Positions 1 through 11,095 of a stretch of 64,000 nt of DNA are shown in pieces. Made by a program: the position numbers and the translations under genes. The first letter of the stretch is position 1. Each line of letters begins with the position of its first letter. The notes beneath the pieces were generated by a model that was not told the origin of the DNA, made no database searches, and worked only from the letters and a program-made list of their open reading frames with translations. The DNA comes from Oscillospiraceae bacterium HV4-5-C5C (GTDB lineage Bacteria; Bacillota; Clostridia; Saccharofermentanales; Fastidiosipilaceae), in NCBI GenBank assembly GCA_012034405.1, contig JAAVLZ010000009.1, positions 60,703 to 124,702 on the forward strand, given 5' to 3'.

Positions 1-1123
1 CCGTCACCCGCCCGGCCCGCTCGTAGTAGGCAGAGATCCGGCTGCCCAGATAAGCGGGGTAGCCTTCGTCTCCCGGCATCTCCTGTAATCGGCCGGACAG
101 TTCCCTCAGTGCCTCGGCCCAGCGCGAAGTGGAGTCGGCCATAATGGCTACATTGTAGCCCATGTCCCGATAATACTCTGCGATAGTGATGCCCGTATAG
201 ATCGACGCTTCACGAGCGGCCACCGGCATGTTGGATGTATTGGCAATCAGGATCGTGCGCTGCATGATGGACTGACCGCTGCGTGGATCAATCAGATGCG
301 GAAACTCCTGCATGACATCCGTCATTTCATTGCCGCGCTCTCCACAGCCTACATAAACGACCAGGTCCACATCACTCCATTTGGCAATCTGATGCTGGAC
401 AACCGTTTTTCCGGCGCCAAAGGGTCCCGGTACGGCTGCCGTCCCGCCTTTCATGACCGGGAACAGGGTGTCAATGACGCGCTGCCCGCTGAGCAGCGGT
501 TCGGCTGGTTTGAGCTTTTCCGCTACCGGGCGCGGGAAGCGGACCGGCCATTTTTGCATCAAAGTCAGCGGCCGGGGGCCTCCGTCAGTTTCCAGCTCAG
601 CTATGGTTTCCTCAACAGTGTACTCGCCCTGGCTGGCAATCTGCCGTATCTGCCCCTGACAGCCAGGCGGTACCATGATCTTATGCAGGACGACTGCTGT
701 TTCCTGAACCGTGCCCAGCACATCTCCGGGGCCAACTGCGGCCCCCGCGCTGAGCAGCGGAGTAAAGAGCCAGCGGTGCTGGCGGTCCAGGGCCGGGACG
801 CTGGTACCCTTAGTCAAAAAGGGGCTGTGCGCCGCCTGCATAAAGCGGTCCAGCGGCCGCTGAATCCCGTCAAACATCTCCGCAATCAGGCCTGGCCCCA
901 GTTCAACTGAAAGGGCCTGTCCGGTAGAAGTCAGCGGTTCCCCCGGTCCGATACCGGAGGTTTCTTCATAAACCTGTACAGAAGCCAGATCTCCCCGCAT
1001 TTCAATGATTTCGCCAATGAGCTGTTTCTGGCCCACCAGGCAAAGATCCTGGATGTTGGCGTCGGCCATTCCCCGGGCGGTGACCAGGGGACCGGATACC
1101 TTTTCAATGATTCCTGCTTTCAT
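1..1123 (-). CDS. ntpA: V-type ATP synthase catalytic subunit A (3' end beyond window)
   Basis: Catalytic subunit of the V1 headpiece; binds and turns over ATP. About 374 codons are visible, starting at the ATG at 1123 ([20 protein letters not shown]), with GAGG ten bases upstream; the C-terminal part lies left of position 1. Visible in order: the N-terminal beta-barrel, the long insertion typical of A subunits, the P-loop [11 protein letters not shown] near residue 235, [12 protein letters not shown], and [14 protein letters not shown]. It is the last visible gene of the operon, 26 bases after the subunit F/NtpG gene. Assignment is by motif and by operon order, and both agree. Confidence 0.96.
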   Translation of the reverse strand, partial: MKAGIIEKVSGPLVTARGMADANIQDLCLVGQKQLIGEIIEMRGDLASVQVYEETSGIGPGEPLTSTGQALSVELGPGLIAEMFDGIQRPLDRFMQAAHSPFLTKGTSVPALDRQHRWLFTPLLSAGAAVGPGDVLGTVQETAVVLHKIMVPPGCQGQIRQIASQGEYTVEETIAELETDGGPRPLTLMQKWPVRFPRPVAEKLKPAEPLLSGQRVIDTLFPVMKGGTAAVPGPFGAGKTVVQHQIAKWSDVDLVVYVGCGERGNEMTDVMQEFPHLIDPRSGQSIMQRTILIANTSNMPVAAREASIYTGITIAEYYRDMGYNVAIMADSTSRWAEALRELSGRLQEMPGDEGYPAYLGSRISAYYERAGRVT

Positions 1124-1149
1124 CTTTTTCAATCCTCGCGTAAACTGGC

Positions 1150-1488
1150 TCAAAGCTCGGGTGAGCGGGTGTCCTCCAGCTTCTGTCCCAGCGCTTTTTC
1201 CATCAATTCGCCCAGCCGGCGCAGACCCAGTCCGGTCGATGCGGTTCCGGTTCCTGCCAGCGGCAGAACCGTCACAGCAGGGTTCTGATCGTAATGGCAC
1301 AACAGCTGCGGACAGCGGTCCAGGCAGTCTTCTGTCACCAGCAACAGCGCATAGCCCTGTCTGACCAGCTCAGCTGCCTGACGCTGGCAGGCCATCGGCT
1401 CCGTCCGGGCTTCAAAAAACGGCACGCCAATCTGCAACATGGGCAGCGCTGCGGTCCGACTGCCCAGCACAGCCATCTTCTTATTCAT
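1150..1488 (-). CDS. ntpG: V-type ATP synthase subunit F (NtpG type)
   Basis: Small central-stalk subunit that binds the D rotor subunit. It has 112 residues, the usual size. The start MNKKMAVLG follows a strong AAGGAGG site and opens with the typical beta-strand of subunit F ([18 protein letters not shown]), followed by [17 protein letters not shown]. It overlaps the end of the subunit C gene by 8 bases and lies directly before ntpA, matching the E. hirae order C-G-A. The same protein is called subunit F in A/V-ATPase nomenclature. Confidence 0.9.
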   Translation of the reverse strand: MNKKMAVLGSRTAALPMLQIGVPFFEARTEPMACQRQAAELVRQGYALLLVTEDCLDRCPQLLCHYDQNPAVTVLPLAGTGTASTGLGLRRLGELMEKALGQKLEDTRSPEL

Positions 1489-2590
1489 GAGCCACCTCCT
1501 TGCTGAGCCAGGTCTCTACACCATCCAGACGACCATTCTCAGGGAGCAGCCGGTTCCGGAGCCGGCGGGGACTCAGGCCGGCACGCAGGCCGGCGTTGAT
1601 CTGTCGCAGCAGATTAATGTCCTGTTGCTTTGCATCAAGCAGCGCAAGCAGCGGAAACAGCCCAAAAGGCTCCCAGCGTACGGCTTGCCGCAGTTGCTGC
1701 AGCAACTGCCGCCGGCCGACTTCAAAAGCAGCCAGCTCTAAATGATCCCCAACGGCAACCTGCTGCCAGAGCTCCGCATAGGCTGAGCGGGCCAGGCTCT
1801 GCTCCTGTTTTGAACGATCCATTTGAAAGAGCCGGCGGATTTCCGGCCGCAGTCCGGCTACCGGCTCGCGCCCGAGCTTCAGCCAGGACCGGTGACTGTC
1901 GCCTTTTTCCTGCCACATCTGCAGCAAAACAGCAAGCCATTCCAGATCCAGCCAGGCCCGGATGAACGTCCGGCTGCGCTGATCAACCAGCTGTCCGGCC
2001 AGCCGGTTCATCTCCTGGTCCTGCAGGCAAAGGATGATCAAGTTGACGCGGGAAAAGGAAGCGTGCACCCGGTAATCTGCCAGCGCGGTAAATATCGCCG
2101 TCTGGCAGGCCGCAGTGGTCAGGTCAGCCGGAAGCTCCCCTGATCTGGCTCCGGCAGCAGGCGAAGCCGCCGCAGCGGTGCCGGTCAGACTGAAATCCGG
2201 TAACGGCGCCGCCGGGCTGTACAGCTCGCTGAAATCCTGGCGCAGAATGTGAGCTTTCAGCAGGATCCGCAGATTATGAGCGCGGTCCGGCCAGGTCAGC
2301 AGCTCCTGCAAAAACGGCGTCGGCGCAATCCGGCTTGACCAGTCCAGCCAGCCGGCCCATTCCCGGTCCAGCGCCTGATCCAGTAACTGCCCGGCAGACT
2401 GCTCCTCAGGATCAGCCGCGGCGTCTGGCAGGTCACTGCGGGTAAAAAAGCCCAGACCGTCCAGTTCCCGTCTCAGCTCAGCCGCGCAGCTGCATTGTTC
2501 AAGCAGCTGGCTGATTTGCTGCGGGGTCAGCAGACTGGCTGACGCGATGCTGACCAGCGTGTTCATCTGCGGATAAACTGTCTCAGCCAT
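1481..2590 (-). CDS. ntpC: V-type ATP synthase subunit C (d-type, NtpC)
   Basis: Funnel-shaped subunit that connects the central rotor to the proteolipid ring. It has 369 residues, close to the family norm of about 330-360, and is mostly helical. An Ala/Pro/Gly-rich insert near residues 130-155 accounts for the extra length. The start MAETVYPQ has GTGAGGG upstream and overlaps the end of ntpE by 8 bases, indicating translational coupling. Identity rests on size, helical pattern and position between E and G; individual residues are poorly conserved in this family. Confidence 0.85.
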   Translation of the reverse strand: MAETVYPQMNTLVSIASASLLTPQQISQLLEQCSCAAELRRELDGLGFFTRSDLPDAAADPEEQSAGQLLDQALDREWAGWLDWSSRIAPTPFLQELLTWPDRAHNLRILLKAHILRQDFSELYSPAAPLPDFSLTGTAAAASPAAGARSGELPADLTTAACQTAIFTALADYRVHASFSRVNLIILCLQDQEMNRLAGQLVDQRSRTFIRAWLDLEWLAVLLQMWQEKGDSHRSWLKLGREPVAGLRPEIRRLFQMDRSKQEQSLARSAYAELWQQVAVGDHLELAAFEVGRRQLLQQLRQAVRWEPFGLFPLLALLDAKQQDINLLRQINAGLRAGLSPRRLRNRLLPENGRLDGVETWLSKEVAHE

Positions 2591-3194
2591 TCAGTCCCTC
2601 ACCTCCCAGCAGCTGCTGCAAGATATCCGGCAATCGGTTTTTTTTCAGCTCAGACAGCAGGTCACTGAACAAAAAGCTATAGGTCACGGGAGGCTGCCGC
2701 AGCACAAAGCCACCCTCCTGCGGTATAGCGCTTTCAGGCTGCAGCTGGTACCCCGCCTGCCGTCCCATTTCCAGCAGCTGATCCGGCAGCAACTGCGGCA
2801 GCCTGGCCGCGGACTGCTGCCCCAGTGCCAGGCGGTAAATCCCGGAAGGCGGCACCTGCCGTAACGAACGCATAAAGAATGTCTGAAAAGCACGCCCTGG
2901 CAATCGCGTCAATTCCTGCTCCAGCTGCTCAAATAAAGCGTCAACCAGCCGGACCGCCTCAGCTGCCTGTTGCCGGGTCAGCTCCTGCTGCCACTGTTGG
3001 TGCCGTTCCACAGTTGCCTGTAGGTTGCGTTTAGCCAGCAACTCCTGTTGTCGCGCCAGCCAATCAGCCTGCTCCCGCTCTCCCGCCGTCTGCCGCCGCA
3101 GGGCTTCCTCCTGGGCCTGTTGCAGGATCAAATCGGCCTCCGCCTGTGCCTGCCGTTCTATATATTGGGTCAGTTTAGTCACTGCCGGATCCAT
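2583..3194 (-). CDS. ntpE: V-type ATP synthase subunit E (peripheral stalk)
   Basis: Peripheral-stalk subunit that pairs with the NtpF/H-type coiled coil. I choose the ATG at 3194 (MDPAVTKLTQYIERQ) because GAGG sits six bases upstream; a GTG four codons earlier is the alternative. This gives 203 residues. Residues 10-110 form a long Gln/Ala/Glu-rich helix (QAEADLILQQAQEEALRR), followed by a globular C-terminal part with beta-strands. It lies 8 bases after ntpK and overlaps ntpC by 8 bases. Confidence 0.85.
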   Translation of the reverse strand: MDPAVTKLTQYIERQAQAEADLILQQAQEEALRRQTAGEREQADWLARQQELLAKRNLQATVERHQQWQQELTRQQAAEAVRLVDALFEQLEQELTRLPGRAFQTFFMRSLRQVPPSGIYRLALGQQSAARLPQLLPDQLLEMGRQAGYQLQPESAIPQEGGFVLRQPPVTYSFLFSDLLSELKKNRLPDILQQLLGGEGLNG

Positions 3195-3202
3195 CTGCCG
3201 CC

Positions 3203-5668
<2,466 letters not shown>

Positions 5669-5679
<11 letters not shown>

Positions 5680-5998
5680 GGTTCCAAGCCTCATCCATAA
5701 GCTGGTTTAACAGGCTGGTACGGAGAGCCGGCTTTAGCCTGGTCATCCGCTGACGCAGACGTTTTGTTTCTTCAGCCAGCTGCTCAGCCTGCTCTTCAGT
5801 TTGCTTTGCCTGCAGCCGGGCTTGCTCTGCGGCTTGCGCCTGCTGGTACTGTTCCCATTCCTGGCGGCAGGCCGCAGCCAGGCGGGCGGTTTTTACCTCC
5901 GCCTGCTCCAGATGCTCCGCGGCGAGCCGGCGAGCTTCAGCTACCGTCTCCCGGGCACGCTGTTCGGCCGCTTGTATATCCTTCAAAGCTGTTTCCAT
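5669..5998 (-). CDS. ntpF: V-type ATP synthase peripheral stalk coiled-coil subunit (NtpF/H-type)
   Basis: First gene of the operon. The ATG at 5998 (METALKDIQAAEQRARETVA) follows AGGGGGA, so the twelve in-frame codons before it are probably not translated. It has 109 residues, almost entirely an Ala/Glu/Gln/Arg-rich helix, as expected for the partner of subunit E in the peripheral stalk. Identity rests on length, coiled-coil character and position ahead of subunit I, as in the E. hirae ntpFIKECGABDHJ operon. Confidence 0.82.
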
Positions 5999-6024
5999 AT
6001 GATTCCCCCTGGTATAAAAAACAT

Positions 6025-6092
6025 AAAAAAACACGCCGCTGTTTTCAAAGTGTTTCCCCTCACCCCAGAAGAAACGGTAACCTTGAAAACAG
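6025..6092 (-). terminator. Terminator-like hairpin in the ATPase operon leader
   Basis: Read on the minus strand, CTGTTTTCAA (6092-6083) and TTGAAAACAG (6048-6039) form a perfect 10-bp stem. A further GTTTC/GAAAC pairing lies inside. A run of seven U follows (6031-6025). The structure sits between the promoter and the ntpF start, so it could act as an attenuator rather than an end-of-operon terminator. No antiterminator or ligand motif was recognised. Confidence 0.5.
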
Positions 6093-6144
6093 GACGTGAT
6101 CTGTCACGACTTGCCCAACACGCATGAGACATTCAACTGAAATA

Positions 6145-6172
6145 ATTATACCTGAAATCCCGGCCTTGTCAA
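6145..6172 (-). promoter_or_regulatory. Consensus sigma-A promoter of the ATPase operon
   Basis: On the minus strand TTGACA (6172-6167) is followed after 16 bases by TATAAT (6150-6145), a perfect match to both boxes. Transcription would start near 6138, giving a leader of roughly 140 bases before ntpF. The 5999-6300 gap holds this promoter and the leader hairpin; nothing else is evident in 6173-6300. Confidence 0.8.
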
Positions 6173-6300
6173 AGCCGTTGGCTGGCTGCTCACGATGGTA
6201 GCCCAGCACTGCCGGTCATCTTTCTGTTGGTATAGTCAGGCGCAGGCAGTCCTTATCAGCTGACCCAGCTGACGCGGTGTCTGGATGAACAGGCTGGTTC

Positions 6301-6948
6301 CTAACCCAAACTGACCGGAAAACGCTCCCGGTCTGTTTCTATTTGATTAGCCAGGGCATCTGACAGCTGATCCGCATTCAGACCAGCCGGTAGCTCTCCT
6401 GCAATTGCGGTACCCTGGCGCGCAGTATCAGCCTGATATGGTTGTGTGGATCCTTGGCCGGAGGCCAGAAGCGAGCCGTCATCTGCCTGACCATACAGGA
6501 AGAATACAGCCGTGCTGCCGACCGCGGGGAGATAATCATCATTATACAGGTAGTAGCAGCTGCCATCTTCTGCTATACCGCCGGACTTATACAGGTCGAG
6601 CGCTGTCCCCTCAGGCAGATCTCCTTTGATGGACTGCACAATTGTCACTTCATATTGGGTGTACGGAGCAGTAACTGTCTTACCCTCCAGGTCTGACGGC
6701 CAGCGATAGTCTGTGCCCAGGAGCTTCGTCACACGTGCGACGATGCAATAATCAGCATCGCCCATGAGCGCCCGCGGATCTTCCACATTGATGCTATAAG
6801 AGGCATCCAGATAGTCTACTGGAATCGCTTTTGAGCCAGCCAGGAACTGTACGCCCGCGCCCGCCACCATCAGCAGCAGAATCAGGACAAAAATAAGGAT
6901 CAGCCCGGTATTTGTCTTTCTACGCTTCATATGCTCAGCTTGGTTCAT
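6301..6948 (-). CDS. Membrane-anchored extracytoplasmic protein of unknown function
   Basis: 215 residues from the ATG at 6948 (MNQAEHMKRRKTNTG), chosen because GGAAGGAG lies nine bases upstream; an ATG three codons earlier is too close to that site. A Lys/Arg-rich start is followed by one hydrophobic segment (LILIFVLILLLMVAGAGV, about residues 16-36), then an outside domain of about 175 residues with MGDADYCIVARVTKLLGTDY and several short beta-type stretches. I do not recognise the family. It lies 21 bases after the broken metalloprotease gene and was probably co-transcribed with it, so a partner or immunity role is possible but unproven. Confidence 0.75.
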   Translation of the reverse strand: MNQAEHMKRRKTNTGLILIFVLILLLMVAGAGVQFLAGSKAIPVDYLDASYSINVEDPRALMGDADYCIVARVTKLLGTDYRWPSDLEGKTVTAPYTQYEVTIVQSIKGDLPEGTALDLYKSGGIAEDGSCYYLYNDDYLPAVGSTAVFFLYGQADDGSLLASGQGSTQPYQADTARQGTAIAGELPAGLNADQLSDALANQIETDRERFPVSLG

Positions 6949-6969
6949 CCTGATCATCTCCTTCCTGAA

Positions 6970-7467
6970 TCAATAATATGCATAAGCGTAATCGTAAGAT
7001 GCCTTGTCGTGTTCAGATAACGTTACAACATTGGAAACATAAGCATACATAACTGATCCGGAAACATTATGAGCAAGACCCAAAGCGTGTCCGAACTCGT
7101 GAGTCGCAACATTACGCTTTTGCGCAGTGTTATATCCGTCCATTTGATAGGTATTGAGTTTGATTGTACCATTAGAGCTTGTAACACCAGCCGTTGATGA
7201 ATTCTCATAATAATCAGAAATCGTTACATCAATTCCGTTGCTGCTCTTTCTGATCACACCGTATTTGTATTTATTCCATGTAGTTTACGCGTAGTCAATA
7301 TACAAGGAATATTTGCTCGTGGAACTAAAGTCCAAGTGTTTGTTTGAGTCCACTAAATCCCAACTAAGGACGGAAACATTTCCTGTCGCAGCAATCAAAG
7401 TATAACGATTAAATACGCACGCTAATGTAAAAGTTAATATTCCCAGTAATAAAGATATTTTACGCAT
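6970..7467 (-). pseudogene. Secreted matrixin-like zinc metalloprotease interrupted by a stop codon
   Basis: A 165-codon frame starting at the ATG at 7467 (MRKISLLLGILTFTLA, a signal peptide, with GAGAGG upstream) is interrupted at codon 61 by TAA (7287-7285) and then continues in the same frame to 6970. The second part contains THEFGHALGLAHN, the HExxHxxGxxH zinc site of metzincins, and the Met-turn GSVMYAY, followed by VTLSEHDKASYD. The first part ends in YSLYIDYA and the second resumes with TTWNKYKYGVIRK, which fit together as one matrixin-type (M10) protein. A GTG at 7257 could start a shorter protein, but it would lack a signal peptide. Codon use is more AT-rich than in the neighbours. 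Confidence 0.85.
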
Positions 7468-8015
7468 TAATTATCGCCTCTCATATCAGTAAATAGATCA
7501 TAAAATCTGTAAAGCCCTGACTTGGTTGATAAACCAGCTGCCTGGTTAAAAATGATTGTGAAAGGCCAGGGATGAAGGTTCTGTTTCTCCTGGTTAGCAC
7601 CATAAGGTGAATATGATAACGCTTAGTTCACCTGGTCTTATGACTGGTTTTGAACCACAGCGTGCTGGTCAGTGCACGTCTTTTTCATAGCAGTATTGAA
7701 TAAGTCATGCTTTCATTTTGATATGAACTGTAGTACCGGTGCATTGAAGGAGCAAACGCTGTATGGTGGTATTGTCTCTTCTCTTAGCATCTGATTCACC
7801 TCCCGTTAAAATGCCATACTTTTATCAGTATCAGGCAGTATGCTAGCGATCAGGCAAAATAGGCAAAATTGAAGCAATAGGAGCAAATGTTCACTTATAT
7901 TATGTATTTTATTGTTCATTATCGCAAGATGATATGTAATAGCCAAGATATTTTTACATAATGTCATATAAGTAACAGTGTGATGATAAAAATGCTGATT
8001 CTGCTCTTAACCAGC
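7468..8015. other. AT-rich intergenic region with a leader ORF and direct repeats
   Basis: 548 bases without a full gene. It contains the 25-codon ORF at 7713-7790 (listed separately) and, upstream of it, four RGCAA units at 7853, 7862, 7873 and 7882 (on the minus strand TTGCY), spaced 9, 11 and 9 bases, about one helical turn apart. The sequence around 7871-7878 and 7765-7805 resembles the region upstream of the secreted gene at 12.7 kb. Nothing was recognised in 7468-7712 or 7921-8015. Confidence 0.5.
7713..7790 (-). CDS. Tiny ORF upstream of the metalloprotease gene (25 codons)
   Basis: ATG at 7790 with GGGAGGTG seven bases upstream; peptide begins MLREETIPPYS. The start region is about 70% identical over some 33 bases to the tiny ORF at 12754 (MLSQEDKPPYR), including the ten-base match ACCACCATAC. 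In both cases an ATTGCTTC box lies exactly 88 bases before the ATG. It ends 245 bases before the metalloprotease gene. It may be a regulatory leader peptide or the copied 5' end of an ancestral gene. Function unknown. Confidence 0.4.
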   Translation of the reverse strand: MLREETIPPYSVCSFNAPVLQFISK

Positions 8016-10250
8016 TCAACAACAGCGGCCGTCATGCCGCCAGTTTAATGCCAGCGCTGCCAGGCCAGCCAGAGCCAAAACAGCATAGACCCAGGGATAC
8101 CGGAGCAGCAGTGGTAGGACAGTCAGCGCGGGCAGGAATGAAACATAAGACAGCTCAGCTGAATTCAACAGCATAGCGACTGCCGGTGGCAGCAACCACA
8201 ACACGGTGTTGGCTACCAGTGCAGTCTCCCGTTTGGACGTGTATCCGGACAGTAACAGGAGTAAACAGCCTGAAACTACCAGACCCAGTAGCCGCAGCAG
8301 CCAGATACCGGCCAGGAAAACGCCGATCGGGCAATTCAGAGTGGCTGCCTCGTATTCTGGTACACACTGCAGCGGTGCCTGCAAAAATGGCAACGGTCCG
8401 TAATAGCCAGTGACCCGGTATATTTCGCTGCCCAGGCTGATCAGCCACAGCAGCAGCAAGATCAGCCCGGAAGCCAGAAGCTTGCGGCGCCACAAAAAGC
8501 CGCGGCCCCTGGCCGTGCTGCGATTCAGTCGCTGCATTTTCATTTCGTTTTCATAGGCCAGAACCGGCGACAACAGCAGCAGCGCCGCCAGGATTAAGCG
8601 CAGAGCTGCCTTGCTGCGATAGGAAGAGGAATCGGTACTCAGCAGGGCCTGATATACCGCCTGGTTAAACAGATAGGGCGTTACTTGCTGACGCTGGCAG
8701 GCAGCCAGGGTAGACCTGGCTCCTGCCTGTACGGTCTGCAAAGCGGCCAGCTGTAGGTACTGTTCCTGATATTGCAGGGACAAAGACGGATCAGATTGGT
8801 CTGACGCCGGCAAATTGCTTTCAAGGGCTTCAATTTCCGCGGCAATCTGCTGCAGTTTACGCTGATCAAGCACACCGGCATACTGGGTCTGGTAAGCCTG
8901 CTCATAGGCGCCGAGTGAGCTGTCCGCGGCTATCGGCACCCCTGCCTGGGCCAGTTCCAGATATAACAGAGCCAGCAGGATCATCCAGCCTTGATGCACC
9001 ACCAGGATCTTATGCAGCTCATAACCCATGGCCGACCGCCAGGCCAGGTGCCGGTCCAGCCTGGCTCGCAGTCGGTCCTGCCACCTCAACAGCGGATTCT
9101 GCCGGGCGATCGGATATTTCCGGGCCTGAATCAGCACCGCGGCAGCAAGGACAGCCAGCAGCAGCAGCGGCAGCGCGCCGACGGTCATCCATGCGCCTGG
9201 CAAAGCCTGTCCCAGAAAGGGGATGTTGAGGTAGGTCGTGAACAGGCGTTGCGGGGCGATATACGCAAACAAATTGAGATAACGCAGCCACACCAGGACG
9301 GAGTGGTCCCGGATCAACGTATAGCCGGCATATTCCGCGGTCAGCACGATAGCAGCCAGACCCAGACCCAGCTGCAAGTTATTCACCGCGGCCGCGAGTA
9401 CCCAAAGGCAAAGGGCCACCAGGAACGCGGCCAGGCATTTGTAAATCAGCAGCCAGACCAGCGCGCTGCCCAGACTCAGGCGCAGCGGTATATACTTGAA
9501 CGTCTCGACCGACTGCAGGCTCCGTCCCAGATCGCCCCAGTCCTGGTATAAATACCAGGACATAGCGGCCTTGCTGCCGTGCAAAAGCAATACCGCCTGG
9601 AGCGAGCCTGCTCCCAGCAGGCCCACACGCTGCCAGGCCAGGCGGCCGCGGCCTCCCGGAGCAGCATGAATCAGCGTCCAGAGTCCGCGCTTTCTTTCTT
9701 GCAGGATCATATTAACTAAAATCAGTAATAACAACAAAACCGCATAATCAGCCAGTTGGCTGCTGAATAGCGAAGTCACCGCCAGATCCGGACCGATCTG
9801 GAGTTTAAGTCCGCTTAAGCGGCCAAAGTCCCGGGCAGTGCGCTCTATATTCCGCTGGCTGAAGCTGCCGGACCGGTTAAAAATCGATATACTGCTCAGA
9901 TGCAAAGCTTGCTCCTGTATTTCCTGCAGCTCGTCCGGGTAATTCAGCAGATGCTCATACTGACTGATCAGCTGCTGACACAATTGAACGGTCAGCTCTG
10001 TGTCAGCCTGATCCGGCAGCTGAGTCTGAGCCACAGCCAGTTTTTCCTGCAGATAAGTGACGGCAGTCTGCTCATCCAGGTCAGAGGTTTCTGCCAGCAG
10101 GTCTTGATATCGCTCAGCCCTGGAGCGAGCGCTACTCAGGCCTCCGTCAACAGACTGGCTCTGAACATACAACAGCACTACCAGCAAGCCCATCCCCAGC
10201 AAGGCTGTGATCCAGTAGCGATTTCTGAAAACCCGCCGCCTCTCATTCAT
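8016..10250 (-). CDS. Large ABC transporter permease made of two similar halves
   Basis: 744 residues. Each half has one N-terminal transmembrane helix, an extracytoplasmic helical domain of about 150 residues, then a cluster of helices. First half: helix near residues 10-30, then LADYAVLLLLLILVNMIL onward. Second half begins near residue 395 (LRARLDRHLAWRSAMGYELH), with a helix near 410-430. This suggests a duplicated ABC-2-type permease with about 12 helices, so one polypeptide could supply both membrane halves. It overlaps the ATPase gene at its 5' end by 4 bases (ATGA). Substrate unknown; the lipoprotein and small secreted protein upstream suggest export of, or immunity to, a secreted product. 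Confidence 0.8.
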   Translation of the reverse strand: MNERRRVFRNRYWITALLGMGLLVVLLYVQSQSVDGGLSSARSRAERYQDLLAETSDLDEQTAVTYLQEKLAVAQTQLPDQADTELTVQLCQQLISQYEHLLNYPDELQEIQEQALHLSSISIFNRSGSFSQRNIERTARDFGRLSGLKLQIGPDLAVTSLFSSQLADYAVLLLLLILVNMILQERKRGLWTLIHAAPGGRGRLAWQRVGLLGAGSLQAVLLLHGSKAAMSWYLYQDWGDLGRSLQSVETFKYIPLRLSLGSALVWLLIYKCLAAFLVALCLWVLAAAVNNLQLGLGLAAIVLTAEYAGYTLIRDHSVLVWLRYLNLFAYIAPQRLFTTYLNIPFLGQALPGAWMTVGALPLLLLAVLAAAVLIQARKYPIARQNPLLRWQDRLRARLDRHLAWRSAMGYELHKILVVHQGWMILLALLYLELAQAGVPIAADSSLGAYEQAYQTQYAGVLDQRKLQQIAAEIEALESNLPASDQSDPSLSLQYQEQYLQLAALQTVQAGARSTLAACQRQQVTPYLFNQAVYQALLSTDSSSYRSKAALRLILAALLLLSPVLAYENEMKMQRLNRSTARGRGFLWRRKLLASGLILLLLWLISLGSEIYRVTGYYGPLPFLQAPLQCVPEYEAATLNCPIGVFLAGIWLLRLLGLVVSGCLLLLLSGYTSKRETALVANTVLWLLPPAVAMLLNSAELSYVSFLPALTVLPLLLRYPWVYAVLALAGLAALALNWRHDGRCC

Positions 10251-11002
10251 GGTTGCTGGGCTCCGACAAGGTACAGGTAAGCTTGTTCCAGCGAGGCCGC
10301 ACCGGCAGTCTGCATCAAGTGGGCAGGACTTCCCTCAGTCACCAGTCTGCCCTGATTGATCAGAACGATCTGGCTGGCTATGCTTTCCACATCGCTGGCA
10401 ATATGGGTTGAAAGCAAAACGACCCGCCGGCGGGCCAGATTGGCCAGATAGCTGCGCAGGTTCAGCCTTTCCTGCGGATCCAGTCCGGCCGAAGGTTCAT
10501 CCAGCAGCAGGACCCGGGGCGAACCCAGCAGTGCCTGGCAGAGCAGGACCCGCTGACGCATGCCTCCGGAAAATCCACCCAGTTTACGGTGCGCGTCCCG
10601 TTGCAGATGAAAGGTCTGCAGCAGCTGCTCAATCTGACTGCGGGCGGAGGCGCGGGGCAGGCATTTTAAGTTTGCCATATACTGCAAAAACTCCCGGGCG
10701 GAAAACTGCTCATACAGCCCCTGCTCCTGGGACATGTAGCCCAGTTGCTGCCGGAAGGCCCGCCCGAGGGTCAAAATATCCTGTCCGCCATAAGTAATCG
10801 TCCCGCATTCCCGTTTGACATTATCCGCGATCAGATTCATCAGCGTGCTTTTGCCGGCTCCATTTGGCCCCAGCAAACCAGTCAGTCCAGGAGAAAAGGT
10901 CACGGAAATGTGGTCAAGCGCCATTCTGTCTCCGTAATGCTTGGTCAGATCCGCTACCTCCAGCACCGGGGTAGCTGCTTGGTCAACTGCTGGCTGCTTC
11001 AT
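10247..11002 (-). CDS. ABC transporter ATP-binding protein
   Basis: 251 residues; start MKQPAVDQAA after GAAGGA. Walker A LLGPNGAGKSTLMN (near residue 50), Q-loop GYMSQEQGLYE, signature FSGGMRQRVLL, Walker B VLLLDEPSAGLDPQ, switch His in LLSTHIASDVES. This is the class found in bacteriocin-type and export-type transporters of ABC-2 architecture. It pairs with the overlapping permease at 8016-10250. Confidence 0.93.
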   Translation of the reverse strand: MKQPAVDQAATPVLEVADLTKHYGDRMALDHISVTFSPGLTGLLGPNGAGKSTLMNLIADNVKRECGTITYGGQDILTLGRAFRQQLGYMSQEQGLYEQFSAREFLQYMANLKCLPRASARSQIEQLLQTFHLQRDAHRKLGGFSGGMRQRVLLCQALLGSPRVLLLDEPSAGLDPQERLNLRSYLANLARRRVVLLSTHIASDVESIASQIVLINQGRLVTEGSPAHLMQTAGAASLEQAYLYLVGAQQP

Positions 11003-11095
11003 GTGAATCCTTCTTTCTTATGGGCCTCCTGATCTGGGCTTTGTTCCTGTCTGCGCTTGCTGCGCCAGCGCCCCCTGGCTTATGGCAGCAAGCGC

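Noticed and set aside
296..910. 204-codon open frame on the plus strand
   Set aside because: It lies opposite ntpA, whose conserved P-loop and downstream motifs read on the minus strand; the plus frame has no recognisable domain.
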